Assembly (NCBI RefSeq): GCF_037975245.1
Contig: NC_092566.1
Location: 11,003,501-11,067,500 of the forward strand
Direction: 5' to 3'
From: Apostichopus japonicus
Taxonomy: Eukaryota; Echinodermata; Holothuroidea; Aspidochirotida; Stichopodidae
DNA: 64,000 nt
Below the pieces are notes generated by a model that was not told where the DNA came from, ran no database searches, and worked only from the letters and a program-made list of their open reading frames with translations. This document shows, one piece after another, positions 40,949 through 58,000 of this stretch (its first letter is position 1; the number at the start of each line of letters is the position of its first letter). A program made the position numbers and the translations under genes.

Positions 40949-41145
40949 ATGAAAATAAGAGTGCGGCAGTCAGAAAAATTAGAGCGCGACAGTTGGAAAT
41001 TCCGAATTGAAGCTGGCGACAGTCGGAAATTCCGACAGTCGGAAATTCCGACTGTCGCACTCAAATTTTCCAACTATCGTCATTTTTACCAAGATTGGGG
41101 GGGTGAGACACCCCCCCACACCCCCATCTAGCGACGTCCCTGATT
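40949..41145. repeat. Cluster of GACAGTCGGAAATTCCGA palindromic repeats
   Basis: Between about 40985 and 41056 the unit GCGACAGTCGGAAATTCCGA occurs about three times in direct order and once with an inverted end (TTCCGACTGTCGC). TCGGAAATTCCGA is itself palindromic. A GC-rich hairpin and the edge GCGACGTCCCTG follow, so it is probably a transposon end. Confidence 0.7.
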
Positions 41146-44100
41146 ATATGTATGGCCTCTATTTCCAGGAGGGGGGGTTGGGGGGGGGGGTTGGATGGGG
41201 AGAATGCTGTGCCATCAAAATATAGGGCTTTTTAGTGGATCGAATTGTTAGCGGAGATTTTGCAACATCATGTCTCAAGCGGGCAGTGCCTTTAGATTTT
41301 GAAGTAGATTCGGCAGTAATTAATGCCCCATTGACTTACACACTAAATCATAAAAGTAATGTTTGTTTTAAGTCTAGATAGAAGTTCTCCCTAGCTAAAC
41401 GCTACCCACCATTGGATAGCTGAAAAGTTGGCCATTCATGGCACCATCAATTGCCCGTATCATGGCCGTGAAGATTTTTTGGCTGTGAGAGCCGGCTGAA
41501 ATTTTTGTCTCTTTTAATCAAACCTCTTTACTCAGTAGGCCTGTGTAAAAAAAAATCGTCTCCCATGTGAGGCCTAAAGTAGTCTAAAATTGCCTCAATT
41601 GACCCTATTTTGCATCACATGTACTTGCATTCATGCGCTTCAACATATACAAGCCGCAAAAAGCAGATCCTAACTGATAACATATTAAACAAAAGGTTCT
41701 CCTGCTGCATTTTGTTGGCACTTTTCCTGAGATAGGAGAACACTCAGGCGAATTGATACAGACATGTTTGAAGTATGCCACCTTATGCAGTCGAACTTTG
41801 TAAAATCAGTTAGTCGCGTACGCGTCCTGTCAGTCTTTTCCTTGTGCATGTAAAATATAAGCATGAAGTACCCAATTTTCAAGGCACTCCTCCGTCTTGT
41901 CCCGAATAATGCCTGTGGCTCAAGAGTGTATAACCCGGGCTATTCGCCTGGATGAGGGTTCAATCGGGGCCGAACGGAGGGGATATGCAACTTCAAACAA
42001 CTGACTTTAATTTTAGCCTGATTCGAGGAATCCCGTGAACTTTCAAGAAATGTTTTACATAATGGCTGGATTCGAATTGATGACATCAGAAGATCAAGTA
42101 CTCTGGTTTTGTTTATTTATTTTGTATTAATTTTCAGAGATACAAGATTTATCGCACATTTAACCTAATTTCTCGTTCTAACCATCTTATCCTATCAGAT
42201 AAAACAATTCTTAGGTGTCAACCGACACCTACAGTACTGCTGTAGGCTCGCATGGAACGGAAAAAGTGGGTATTAGGGGATAAATTATAAAACAGACGCT
42301 AGACTAAGTGTTTGTGAAAAGCGTGTTTGTGAAAAGATGCTTATGTTTGGTGGCCATTTTTAATTTTATTCCAAACCATACCGAGGGTGACATATTTCGT
42401 ATTTCACATGTATCAAAGGAGCACGATACCCTGTATATTTTTCTTCCAATGAATATTTTATTAACGATATATCATTTCAATCGAATATAATATCCAAAAA
42501 AAAATCGTTGGTATGGTACAGCCAACTTTTGTCTTGATTGTTTCAAATGAAACTTGATTGATTATGATGTAGCCATGCAAACCGAATGGAGCATAATTTT
42601 GATATCCAAAAATAAGTGAAATAAAACGGTTAGATAAACTAAGGATTAACTCTAAATATCATCCCTCGGTATAAGCATTCTACAAAGAAGTTAATCAATG
42701 CAACAGTGGTAGTTTAGAGGGCGCCCTATCCAAATTTGGAAAAAAAAAGTTCCCGCGAACACGCTGCCGCCGGTGTTCGCCTGCCTAGCACGCGTAACGT
42801 GCGAGCATAAAGGCGTGGTGTCCAGGGGCCCGTCTTAGGGCTATGGTGGGGTCATGGGGTAGAACCCCTCGTGGGGATCCTGGGGGCGAAAGCCACCGAA
42901 AATTGTTGTCATTTTTTGCGATGTCTGGCGATGAAAAAATTCGCAGTTGAGGATTCAAAATACTGACAACTTTTTTTATTTAAATTGTCACGAAACTGAT
43001 GAAAATTTTAAAATGACAAGTTAAAGTAGCTATATTATGTTATAAAATTAAAAGAGATTTGATTTGTCTTTCAATCTTTAAAAAGTGCAACTTACAAAAC
43101 TTCCGATATTACGAAACCAAACAACGTTCAGCAAAGCCCCGTTTCTAGACTGCCTAACAATGAATAGCGTGCACTATGCGTACATTTTTACAACTGCAGT
43201 TTTTAACCCTATACCCAACTACTGTACCACGGTACATGTGCTGCGAATTTGCCCAGGTACCTTCCCAACAACTGTGAGCTCATCCCCTTTGTAACACCTG
43301 TTTGTTAACATTTTTTTGGCACGTTGCCAGGGAACCTTTTAGTTACGTGAGATCCGTAACCGCCGAGGTGGTTAGGCTATTTGCTTTACACTTAACTATG
43401 CTAGGATATTATTTTTTTCAGGTTTTTTTTTCGCTATACGGTAAAGTGAATAAGTTGTACATTGAGTATAAACTCAATAAATTATAACTTCTACATTGTG
43501 ATCGACAGTTCGTAAGTTAAGGTTTGAGTGTTTGCTCCCAAATCTGACTAGGAATTTGTATCGCACAAATCGGCACAATGTGCGATGCTGATTTGGAAAC
43601 GTCTCGCAAGTTTGTCGTTTTGGATCGCATTTTGCGATGCGATACCGGAAAAATCGAACACTGCCCACAGCACAGTATACAAACGAAACAGCGATGTCCA
43701 GCTAAAGATTACAATTAAGATATCACGTTTCATTACTGTCTGCATTTTGTAGCGACACGAACAAAACGTCACTTAATGCAAGCAACAGAAAGTTAACTTT
43801 TTCAGATGGCCGCACGCGGTTTGGGCCAGTCTTCAATGCCTTTAAAGGAGGCAGAGGTGGTTCTTTTCTCCAATGTTGTAACTTAAAATGTGAAATATCA
43901 AACATCATTCTTCTAAATACAGTTCTATTGAAATCATCAGGATTTTGATTAAGTTGCTCATTGTCGTTCATGTTTGGCTATGATTCACATTTCCTCCCAC
44001 ATTTGGATGGTAGATGGGGGGTGGGGTGGGGAAGGGGGATGTAGGCACTCAGGCAAGGGGTAGTGGAGTGGGTTTTCCCCTGACCTCCTCTGGATGCCAC

Positions 44101-45724
44101 TAATCCTTTCCCACCCCTCCTCCTTACTTTTCCTACACACCATCCTTCTCTTACCTTAGTCATTTAAGATAAAAGATATTAATTAAAACAACAAGAATAT
44201 CATTAAGGGGAATACAATTGTTTATTCAAATCACAATTTTCTCACTTGTTAACAATATGTGTCCCTTGATTATTACAAATATTTTACAGTAAGGCTTATA
44301 TTATAATTCTGCCAATAACTGTGCATCATATTTTAAAACAAACCTTATAAAAGTAATGTGACGGCAAACCTAGGAAGACAAAATCTTTACGAAAAAGTAC
44401 CACCACCACCAGACGTTAAAACAACTTCATGAAATGACTCGGTGAACGTAAGCACTAATACAGTGCTACACTATAAAAAAAAAGATAAAAAAAAAGTACA
44501 AGAAGATTAATCTTGACTGATGCATGATTATTTATACACAGAAACTCTTCATAAAATTTACTTCAACAGTTTGAATTTTAACTACAAATTATTATCACGC
44601 AACTAAAAAGAAAACTTTCTGCTGAAATATAAATGTATCATCACTTAAAATGTTGCGAACAATTAATTTTGCTTTTCAAGAAAAGAAAAGTAAATGAAAT
44701 AATACATTCCATCTGAAAGGTGGCAGTTTAAATACCTGCTTTTTAAAAGTTCCCATTCGGTACTACAATATGCTTAACATCTAGAATTTGCTGTGTCATT
44801 ATACTTCACAACTACTGACTGTCACCATGTTCCTCCTCACAACCCTACCCTTCGCTCCCAGACTCTCTCCAACGACCTCTCCTTGCTGACACAACGATAA
44901 TATCTCAACCACTTTTCTTCTACAGTTTGTCAAAAACATTCTCAGCATGTTTGAGCATTGACCCAGAATGATACCAGAACTGGTTTCCATAGAAACATGG
45001 TGCAAATTCTTATCCTTTTTCAATTCCTATTTTCACAAATGTCAAATTCCACTGTAACTCCTCTCTTCCCCTACCCACCCCCCCCCTCCAAGGATCTTCC
45101 AAGTTCCACTCAAGGTTCCATAACTTTATTCCTGTCTATAGAGGCAGCACATAACCAAGGCAATTAAATATTAATATTAATCACTGAATGATAATAACAA
45201 AGTATACCTCCCCCCTCATCCCCCACTAGAGTTCTCCCAACAAGTTCTAAGTGTCAGTTCATTGAAACTCCATGTTCTCTCTCCTGTCCAATTTTTGACC
45301 TGCCTGTAAAACATTCGTCAAGTTGATATGGGGAACTTAAAATAATTTCACATTATCTACCTTCACCCGATACCCCATTCCATCTCATCTCCATCTTTTG
45401 TTTTTCTTGTTTTGACTGATGACTATTGTCTAAAATTGTATCCGTTCCTTCAACCACTCCTCAGCTACACCCCACCCCCCCCCAAACCCGGGCCCCTCCT
45501 AAACATGCAGTGTTGTAACGAGTCATGACTCAATTCACTAAGTCTTAAGAAATGAAATGACTTGAAGAAGTTTGTAAAGTTTTTGCCCCCTAGAGATAAC
45601 ATTGCCACTCGAGTTATATCATGGCTCGACTATCGTCAGGAAAAATCTGTAAAATCATACAAGTAGCTCATTTCAGACTCTGCAATGATTCTTCTCTCTT
45701 TGTCCTAGTCCTAAAGGTTAATTG
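41146..45724. other. Intergenic region between CDKL2 upstream repeats and the small minus-strand gene
   Basis: No gene supported. A GC-rich patch with transposon character lies at 42750-42890, a dispersed repeat at 43337-43473, and ATGCGAT/GCGATGC motifs at 43550-43645. A symmetric GTTTCCATAGAAAC lies at 44982-44998. The lower end near the small gene probably includes its 3' untranslated region. Confidence 0.5.
43337..43473 (+). repeat. Dispersed repeat, copy 1
   Basis: TTTTAGTTACGTGAGATCCG, AGGCTATTTGCTTTACACTT and CATTGAGTATAAACTCA recur, diverged and in reverse orientation, at 62600-62985 in the G3BP intron. The second copy has extra sequence in the middle. Element type unknown. Confidence 0.75.
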
Positions 45725-49350
<3,626 letters not shown>

Positions 49351-49524
49351 TTTGAACGATGGAGTTGTTATCTCGTAGGGTTGGTTGTAAATTCCTGATG
49401 AAATTGGTTAACTGGGTCTTCGAATCCGTATTTAGTGCTTTGCATACATTACAAAGTACCGTATTACGATCTACTTGCACAATCCGGGAAAACGCTTCCG
49501 ATCTATCCCAGGCGTAATCAAAGT

Positions 49525-49538
49525 GTTGCTGTGGAAAC
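49525..49538. promoter_or_regulatory. X-box-like (RFX) motif before the small coiled-coil gene
   Basis: GTTGCTGTGGAAAC matches the imperfect palindrome bound by RFX factors (GTTGCC-AT-GGAAAC type) at 12 of 14 positions. It lies 175-188 bases upstream of the start codon, a usual distance for ciliary genes. Motif match only. Confidence 0.42.
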
Positions 49539-52500
49539 AAAAAGTGGGCGCTCTTGCCTTTCTGTGAATCAGAGCCTTTTTTTTCTGTGACGTTACTGGA
49601 ACCGCCCAGGATGTTTGAGATCTGTTCCATCTTGTCATACGAGAATGTCTCACACCGTTTACGTGCATGGCGCCGCAAGAATACAACAATAAGTGGAAAG
49701 GAATCACATTATATAGTCTATTTTTTCTGTGCGGTTTGAACATTTGGTAATTTTCCAGTTTCTTGATAGATGTCAGGATGTGTATGATTTGTTTTCTTAT
49801 TAATTTCATAAAGTTACATTTCAGAATGCACACACATGAACATAAAGGTAGTATATAGATTAATATCCCTCTGTCAGTGTCTCGGAAGAAACGGGAAACA
49901 TGCGTGTACCGCTTATTACATTTTTTTCAAGAAAAGCGCGACAGGCATAAATCAGTTCAACAGGGACCGACCCAGGTTTAAAATTGGAGTCGAAGCGAGA
50001 GAGCTGGGCGGCCATGACGAGCGAGATGTTAGATGAATAGTCAGTGGAGTATAGAAAGTGCTATGTCGGCACTGTGTTCGCATCAAAAATAATAACAAGT
50101 GAAAGCCCTTGTGGTCACTCTCACCCAACCCAGCTCGGACCCTGCTAGTTCAGGGTCATGAACCTTTAGATGATGATTACGGATTTTTTCAACTAGGGTT
50201 GTGGCCCAGGTGAAGTTATTGAAGCCGACTCGCATGTAGATGCCGTTTGCTGTCGTGCATGGTGATATAGTGCAATTTCCGAAATGCGAGGCGAATTTGA
50301 ACTAATGGAGCTCTTCACAAAATGTTTCGTAGATAAATCATTATACTGTTGTTACCGTCAATTACAAGCAATGTTTGCAACAATGATTAATTTGTAACAA
50401 CATTAATACCAATAGCGCGGTGCGTAATATATGAATATAAATTAAAAAAATATGAAAACGTCTTTGTTGACGATAATCGCTTTATTTCCACTTCACCACT
50501 GATTAAATTGAAAAAGAAAGAAAGAAATATTATAAGAAGGATGATATATATGTGTATTTATTTTTCACGGATAATGAATGGCCTGATTCTGACATAGGCT
50601 AATGTTCCCCGTTACCTCCGGATCTCGATCATTGCAAGAGAGAAAGAGAGAGAGAGAGAGACTGAGGTAAAAAGTGTATGGGTCAAATTCTTTTAGCGAC
50701 GGGTATTTCCCCTTTACATGTTTTAGATGCATGCATTCCGATTACCAAAGTCAATGTCATTCAATGAGATATATGTATACACAACCAAGCTTACATAAAA
50801 CTGTAAACTTGAAAGATATTGACAATCAAGCCGTGTATTTGGTTTGTTCATATATCAATGGTACCAAGCTCGGCCATGCATGAAGGAAATTAAATAATAG
50901 CTGAACTTCTGAACCTCTTTTACAAAGACCGCAACAGGCAGGCAGGTTTGAGAGTTACGAATGGCTGGTGGAAGAGGGTCGGGTCGAGTTAAGTCATATT
51001 CAAGGGTATCGTTGTACACTGGGGTGATTATGGGTGAAAATGGGAATAACCCCGCCACCGTACTCACCATCAACATCACTCTGCCGGGGAGAGGGGACCC
51101 TGGTCAGTTTTTATTTCGTCCACCTAATTCCCGAACTATAAACTTCGAAGCCTTCAAAGTAAGACAATTGTTTGGTTAAGATTCATTGCAGCAGTTTGTG
51201 GGACACAAACCTATACAGGTCGTGTATAACGGATTGGCCTATGTATCAGTCAATCACTTATATTCAACGTATAAGTAATAATCATTGGTGCTTAGAGTCA
51301 TGAAATGCTATGGAGAACAGTTAAATCTTAACTAGCTTTTAAAAAGTGCTGGGCTGTTCTAATGATGTTAGTTGGAAGCTTTATTTTCCAAAGTTCAAGT
51401 CAGGAATTGCAACAGACACTCGCGACTCGACGGCAGAGAACAGATTCCTCAAGCTTTGATACGGTTAAAAGAATATTGCTGTGTTTAAGACTTTAAGTTG
51501 CAAAGACTAAGGTCCTGGAGCATGCCAGGCACTATAAACATAGACTACATATTCACTGTCCAATCAAGAATGATATATGACGCGATTTAAATTTTTGATC
51601 AGGCACAGCACTCTACACCTATGGATATAACTTAAGTTCTCAACAGATTTACTGTAGTTTGCAAGAACAAAACTGATGGATCTTGTATGATGGCCGGGCA
51701 TATGTGAGTAGGCTACTACAGTTTCTGCACCCACTTTTAGCTGTATGATAGGGGCTATATGAGTGGTAGCCCTCCTTAAATTATTGATGATCCTCTAACT
51801 CAGTATAGTTGAGCAGATCAAAAAATTAAAAAAAAAACTTTGAATGGGGTCATGGTCACATGATATCCGTAGAGTGCAATATCACTCAAGACACTTTTAT
51901 TGAAAAAGTGAAAATAGATCATTGCCACACGTTTTTTGTTTTTTGTTTGTTTTTTGTTTTTGTTTGCATGATTGTAACGTTTTAATGTGGGCAAAATTTG
52001 GATAACGCTGTCATCGAACATTTCACAGAAAAAGCCAAAGAGCGCATTTCCGTTGGCTTGAAACTTTACTATGACTACACTTCGTAGTACTATAAAACAA
52101 AAGGATGTCCATGCCTTCAAGTTCACGAATTATGCTATGACAAAACAAATATGAATATTCAACAGGCCGGTGGGCGGGAAGAAAGATTAATCTAGCTAAC
52201 TCTGAAGAATACAGACAAAGTGCTTGTTTAAGGAATACTCCTCGAAAAACATACTTGAAAGTATTCTCACTAAACTATTCATAGATGCAAAGAACCTGTT
52301 TCGGAACATGGAAATAATTAAAAGTTCATTTCAACATGGTACCAAAAGAAACTTTGATTACCACTATAGCGTACGTGAGTCTGCGCACAACTATCAAAAA
52401 TCGTTCTGCGTATTTGTTATAATTCCATGTGCACTACAGTAGTAACACTACTGTACACACAACATCGAACCGTACCGTGAAACCGAACATTATTACACCA

Positions 52501-53447
52501 CGAGAACCAATACGTCGCGACACGAAAACGCAGCCAAACGTTTTGAATATTCTCCTGATTTATGCAAAGAAGAGGCTAACCGTAAATGAAAAGCATACTT
52601 ACTAAGGATTAAACTTCACTTTCTACCTGCTCAAGGTGAGGTTCTATTTATAACCGTTGCATAAAGCAAGTTTTAGATTTTTTTTCGCATTCTGTACATG
52701 GTTAGGCTCCTCGTTTTTTCACCGTGTGTGGCAGATAGGATAGCTTATTCCGTCATTCGCATGACTCATGTTTACCTCAGTGCTTTGTTTCCTATATTGA
52801 CTGTTCTTCGTAGAAAATGACATTTTACTTTGTGTCGTAGCGATCACGGAGTCACCCTACACAATTGGAAGATTTGAGAAGGAAAAGATAGATGCAAAGG
52901 CACCATTTATCAAAACCGGCACCATTGTTTATAACAAGGAAATTGGATCACGGGCTGCGCCATCTTTGAAATTAGGTTGCTATCCAATGCGTGCTATAAT
53001 TCAAGTAGGCTAGGCGTAACACTAATGCCACGGCCAGGTTATGTCAATGACAATAATCAAGTTAGCCTTACAGAATGAGACTAGCATAAGCGTATCCTAA
53101 CAAGGGCCTAATCTCATGACATGTTATCGTTCAACCATTGTTCCACATGTCCCTAGGCCTAAGCTACCTGAGCTTAACCTTAGGTGTTGGTTATTGCTGA
53201 AGTTTCTGTTTGTTTGTACCATTCCTTCCTACTTACTAACTTGGGCTTCTGGTTCGTTGACATAAAGTACCCCCTTCAATTTTTTAATTTTATGTACTAT
53301 AGCCTAGGCTAGTACTAGGCCCTATGTCAAAACACTAATCATTCCTTCCATCCAAAATGGCACATGTATGTATAATTAGCATGTATGTATATCCTTAATT
53401 TGGACCAGCCAGTGAGTAAATGTTTTCTCATGGATATTCTTAACAAA

Positions 53448-53703
53448 GTGGCTATTCTTACGACTAGTCGTAACAAAAATTCCCTTTTGCACATGTGCAG
53501 TTGCAATTTTTACAACTAGGAGTACTATTTTTACGACCAGGAGTAACAATAATTTTCGGTTAGGGTTGGATTGAGGGTTAGAGTTAGGGTTAGGGTTACC
53601 CCTACTACATGCGCAGTTGCTTTATTTACTTTGAATTCGCATGAATTCGCCGATGTCCAAAGAATAGTTTATAAATAATTGATACGACTAGTCCTATAGC
53701 CAC
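53448..53703. mobile_element. MITE-like element with telomere-like core
   Basis: The ends GTGGCTATTCTTACGACTAG and GACTAGTCCTATAGCCAC are inverted copies with a short indel. The middle has GGTTAGGGTTGG and TTAGGGTTAGGGTTACCC, that is, a few TTAGGG telomere-type units (53557-53600). 256 bp, non-coding. Confidence 0.65.
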
Positions 53704-54879
53704 GGCCTATCCTTAAACAATTTAACAGTGATAGAACAAACTCACCAGTTTTAGATGGCTTCTAGCTAATCCCAGTAAAATGTGTAATGACCACATATTT
53801 GCAAAAGTCTGGAAAAAATTGGTTAGGCATGATGGATCTTCCCATATTGTTTGGTGTAATGCCTTGGTGTAATACACCTTATACACAGCTAGATTAAATG
53901 TTGGTTGTACATGGTTGTAGCATAGTATTTGTCAATGTGATACTGGGTAAATTTAGCCCTGCAAGACGTGTATACATTTGAGCTGTTTGCCACTTTATGA
54001 TATAAGAATAAGCAAACTGGCCTAATTTCTACAATCCATGATTCCATGCACTTATTTACCATAACCACATTAGTTTCCATACTGAAACATTATGAGCAGG
54101 ATCAAATCTTGTTTAATCCTCTGTTTCTAAAAACTGGATTGACTACAATGTTCACATCCATCCATTGCTATTCTTAACAGGCCTTGACAGATATGTTGGC
54201 TAACTCACCCTTTCTCAAGTGAGATTTTTAGCTTTGGTGACTAGAATATGCACTACGTTAGACAGTTTGGCGTGTGACTGAAACCCCATTGATATTAAGA
54301 CTTAGTTGTAAACATTTGACCGTCTCAAAAAAGCAGAACCTTGGCAAACTTGAGGCAAGTTTATTTTGTGAACTGATTGTGGGCAATGACCAATCTCAAT
54401 GAGAATTAACAGTGTACAATGGTTCGCTATCTGTCTTTACAGGAATTTTTCATCAGCACAGATTTTTCTAAAACTTTACAGAGCTTTCCCTTAATTTTCA
54501 AACTTCCATTGCATCTATTAATTAACATTTATGCTCAGGAATGGGTTGAGCTCATAAAGTACGTAATTTGTTTCAAAAGCATTTGTAGAAGAAGTCTTAA
54601 TTTCATATTGCATAGACAAACAATTTTCTCAATGTGTGCTACATAGCGCCATGTATCTACGTAACTTAAGTTAGAAATTATACACAATTAATGATGTAGT
54701 TTTGTACTACACCTCAAGTATGAACGCTAATACTTGTCATTAATAGTGGCCATGCATGATGTACATATACCACCATTAGCAACCTGTTTACAGATGTGTG
54801 GCTTGTTCTATTGTACAGAAGGAACTTTAGTTTGCACATCTCTAATCAAATTGTTCAACTTTATTCCAGTGGAATAGCG

Positions 54880-55088
54880 ATGGTAATGGCCACCAAGCCT
54901 CATCCGGCTGCTACACAGCCTGCACCAACCCAATCAACGAGTGCAGCCCCACCCCCGAACCAAGGGACAACTCAGCAGGGGTCTGAAAATCATACTGGTG
55001 CAGCACCTGTCAGTCCGGATAATGTCGGCCGTCTCTTTGTGCAACAGTATTATACAGTGTTGAACAAGGCCCCCAATCTCCTTCACAG
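54880..55088 (+). CDS. G3BP: G3BP exon 1 (start and N-terminal extension)
   Basis: [16 protein letters not shown], a Thr/Ser/Pro/Gln-rich stretch to about residue 44, then [15 protein letters not shown] and APNLLH. An acceptor (TTTATTCCAG) lies 11 bases before the ATG, so a 5' untranslated exon is upstream. A second in-frame Met is two codons later. Ends two bases into an Arg codon. Confidence 0.92.
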
Positions 55089-58000
55089 GTGAGTAGTATT
55101 ATTTGGTTACTTGATATATGCTGCTTGGTTTTCTACATTCTTTGAGTTGCACTGACAAGCATAGACGTTTCAAAGTAGTATACAGGAAGAATATTGCATT
55201 TATGCAATGTAAATGTTCATAAATCTATTAAAGCAAAGGAAGTGCAATTTAGGAAAGGTTAATAAATTTAGAATAATGCAAGGAAGGGTAGGCTATAGTA
55301 GTTGATCTGAGGGTACCCTTGTCCAAGGTGTCATTTATAGTACTCCCAATGTAATGCAATCCTCAGATGCAAGTCTCTCATAGGCTCAGATCAAGATGTG
55401 TGAGACCAGTTGTGCTGAAGGACCGAATGTTGCTGGTGCAAAGGGTGTCAAAAGCATGAAAAGAATATTGTTGGACATATCCTGTGCTGTATAAATGTTT
55501 TTTTTAGTCAAACGACCATGCTCGAGTTTGTGTTCTATGTAGCCCCTTAACATTTAAGTGGTACTTGTGAGTTAATTCCTGCAGAACAATTCTGTGGGAT
55601 TTGGAGAGGAAAGAGTTGCCATTGGATAACGATCACCAAATGTATCTTATATTTTCAGGTTCTACACAAAAGGCTCATCATTTGTCCATGGAAAGGTGGA
55701 CAGAGAGGGAAATGCCGAAGAACCAGTCTATGGTCAGAATGTAAGAACAAGCTTTTGTCTAACGTAGACTCTTTAGTGAACTGTTACCGTTTGTAAATTA
55801 TGTATTCTAGACCGATATCATAGACTTAACGTTTCTCATTGATTGTCACTCTGGCATTTTGGAATGTAGTATATATAGGTACAGCATTGCTACGAACACA
55901 CAGGATTCTGCATCAGGAGCACAATATTTTGGCCAGGGATGCAAAATCTTCAAATTGCTTGCGCCACGGCGGACGTAAACCTTTTTTTTTGGAAAACCAA
56001 ACCCCAAGAACACACTCACAAAGTCTAGGTTAATGGAAAACATAATGAAACAATATTTTCAATGAACATCTTTCATTCTTCCTTTTAAAAAAACCACAAC
56101 TTCTTCTGACAAGAACAAAAATTTCTCCCAATCCTACAGATCATGGAATTTGTTTGAAAAATAACAATCAAGGCAAGGTGCAGGGTTAAAAACACTCTGT
56201 TACTGAGATTTTCTTGCTAAATATAGACAATGATGCTTTTCCAAAATTCCTGTGATTTGATTGGCTAATAGTCCCCCTATCCATTGTCCGTGCATCAGTT
56301 AACTTTTTTGGTGCAAATTCGTGTGTACGCTACTGTATATTGTGCATCGTCAAATGTAGCCATTGATGTTTGATTTTTTTTTTAATTGACATTGCGTAAA
56401 AAGCTATGCACATAGGCCTACTGTAATTTTCGTAGAGTTGATTGTTGCAAAGAGCCCAGAATAAATATTAGATCAGGTTTTGAGGATTTGCGCATTTGTA
56501 GTTGAAAATGAAGTTTGAACAGGCCTATGTACATGCAGAAGAACAGTGAACTTTGTGGAATTTATCGAGAGATGCACATTGTAGGTACAGGGATATTTGA
56601 AGAGTTGGTTGCTGGTATCACTGCAAGGTCAAAGCATGGAGCTACTATGGAGTTGGCAAGTAGGGGGGAAGGTCGGATGAAGAGGGGGTGGTGGGGGTAA
56701 AAAAATGGCAGGGTGAGCGAAAGGAGGTGCGGGCCGGGCTGCCCTGTCAAACAGCGGAGCTAACGCACTGAGCCATCTGCCCTATATATTGTGTAGAACA
56801 TTCACAAGGCATAGACAGTGAAACGATCACACATTTACAACTACACTAGTAAAAGTACTGTAGGTCATACAATGAACGCAATTGGTGTTCAATCGGGATG
56901 CAAGTTTTCTTTTCAGGGGACGCAGACTTTTTGGGGAGCTTCCGCCCCTGGGATGCAAACTTTTTTCTCAGATAGTAACATTACTGTAGATAGTTGCATT
57001 CATTACGTATGCTAATGGGAACTCTTACCTGTTCTTGTACACTTCCTGCTGCTGCTATATTCGTAGTATAACTCCTTGTGAATGCTTGTGTAACCTTTGT
57101 AATTTTCCAGTCCGGGCAAAAACCCAAAGTAACAGTTAAGGGGTGGAATTTATCAAGGGGATTATATATATACTTTTTCGTAACTGTTGCATTATTTCCT
57201 ACATGGTGTACGATTTAGTGATTCACAAAGCTTACAATTAATATTATCTTACATTTTTACAGGAAATCTATCTGAAGATCATGACCCTTGACTTCCAGGA
57301 GTGCTATGCTAAAATCCGGCAGGTGGATAGCTACGCTACCTTGGGAGACGGTGTTGTGGTGCAGGTAAGTAACCAACATGGTTCCCACCTGGTCTTAAAA
57401 TTCAGAAGAAACGTAGGAAAATGGAAAAACCTTTCTTCTGGGTCTTGAGAGACATTTTGAAGTTTTGTCCAGGATTGTGAGAAAAAGTCCTCATTTGAAC
57501 TTGAACCCTTCTTATGTTCACAACGACTTATAAGAAAGTTCCTTTTTGTCCTTTGTCCAGATGAGCAGTCCTTTGTCAAGGCTGGGGTACAAAGGGACGT
57601 TCAGATCATATGCTGAATATTAGAGCTGCATTATCCTAGACCTAACTGTGCTCTGTGATAAGGCTTATGCTATGAAGGTGTCTAAGAATATAAGATTTGT
57701 GAGAGACTTAACGGCCAGAAATCAAACTATGGTGACAAAAATCTATCCCCGCCATTTTTGGGAAACGTGGCTTGTGCCCCCCTCATAACAGATTAGTGAC
57801 AAGGTAACCTGACATTCAGGTTCTCAGTGTAGGCTATATAGTATAGTAAACCATGAAACAAAACATATTTGTCTGACATCAATTTGGAGTCATTGGTAAC
57901 AAGTTTACCTTGCATAAAATTTCAGCATTAGTGATGCTAGTATTAGAACAAAATTTCCTTGTCAGATATGTATTTGGGAAAAACTATATGTTATTCTGGC

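Larger units (their letters stand above)
49351..54869. other. Head-to-head intergenic region before G3BP
   Basis: Must hold promoters for both the small minus-strand gene and G3BP, plus G3BP untranslated exon(s), since the first G3BP coding exon starts at an acceptor. A GTGAGG donor-like site at 52636 could end such an exon. A 128-codon open frame lies at 49295-49678 (minus) and a MITE at 53448-53703. No other gene is recognised. Confidence 0.5.

Noticed and set aside
41905-41985. tRNA-like sequence with TGGCTCAAGAGTG and GGTTCAATC
   Set aside because: A-box and B-box like pieces are at a suitable distance, but the T-arm and acceptor stem do not pair. At best a decayed tRNA-derived SINE.
44982-44998. 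Perfectly symmetric GTTTCCATAGAAAC, X-box-like
   Set aside because: It lies beyond the 3' end of the small gene and far from any start, so a promoter role is unlikely; it could be chance.
56735-56785. tRNA-like start GGGCAGATGGCTCAGTGCG on the minus strand
   Set aside because: Has an A-box-like stretch, but I find no B-box or cloverleaf; possibly a fragment of a tRNA-derived SINE, not called.
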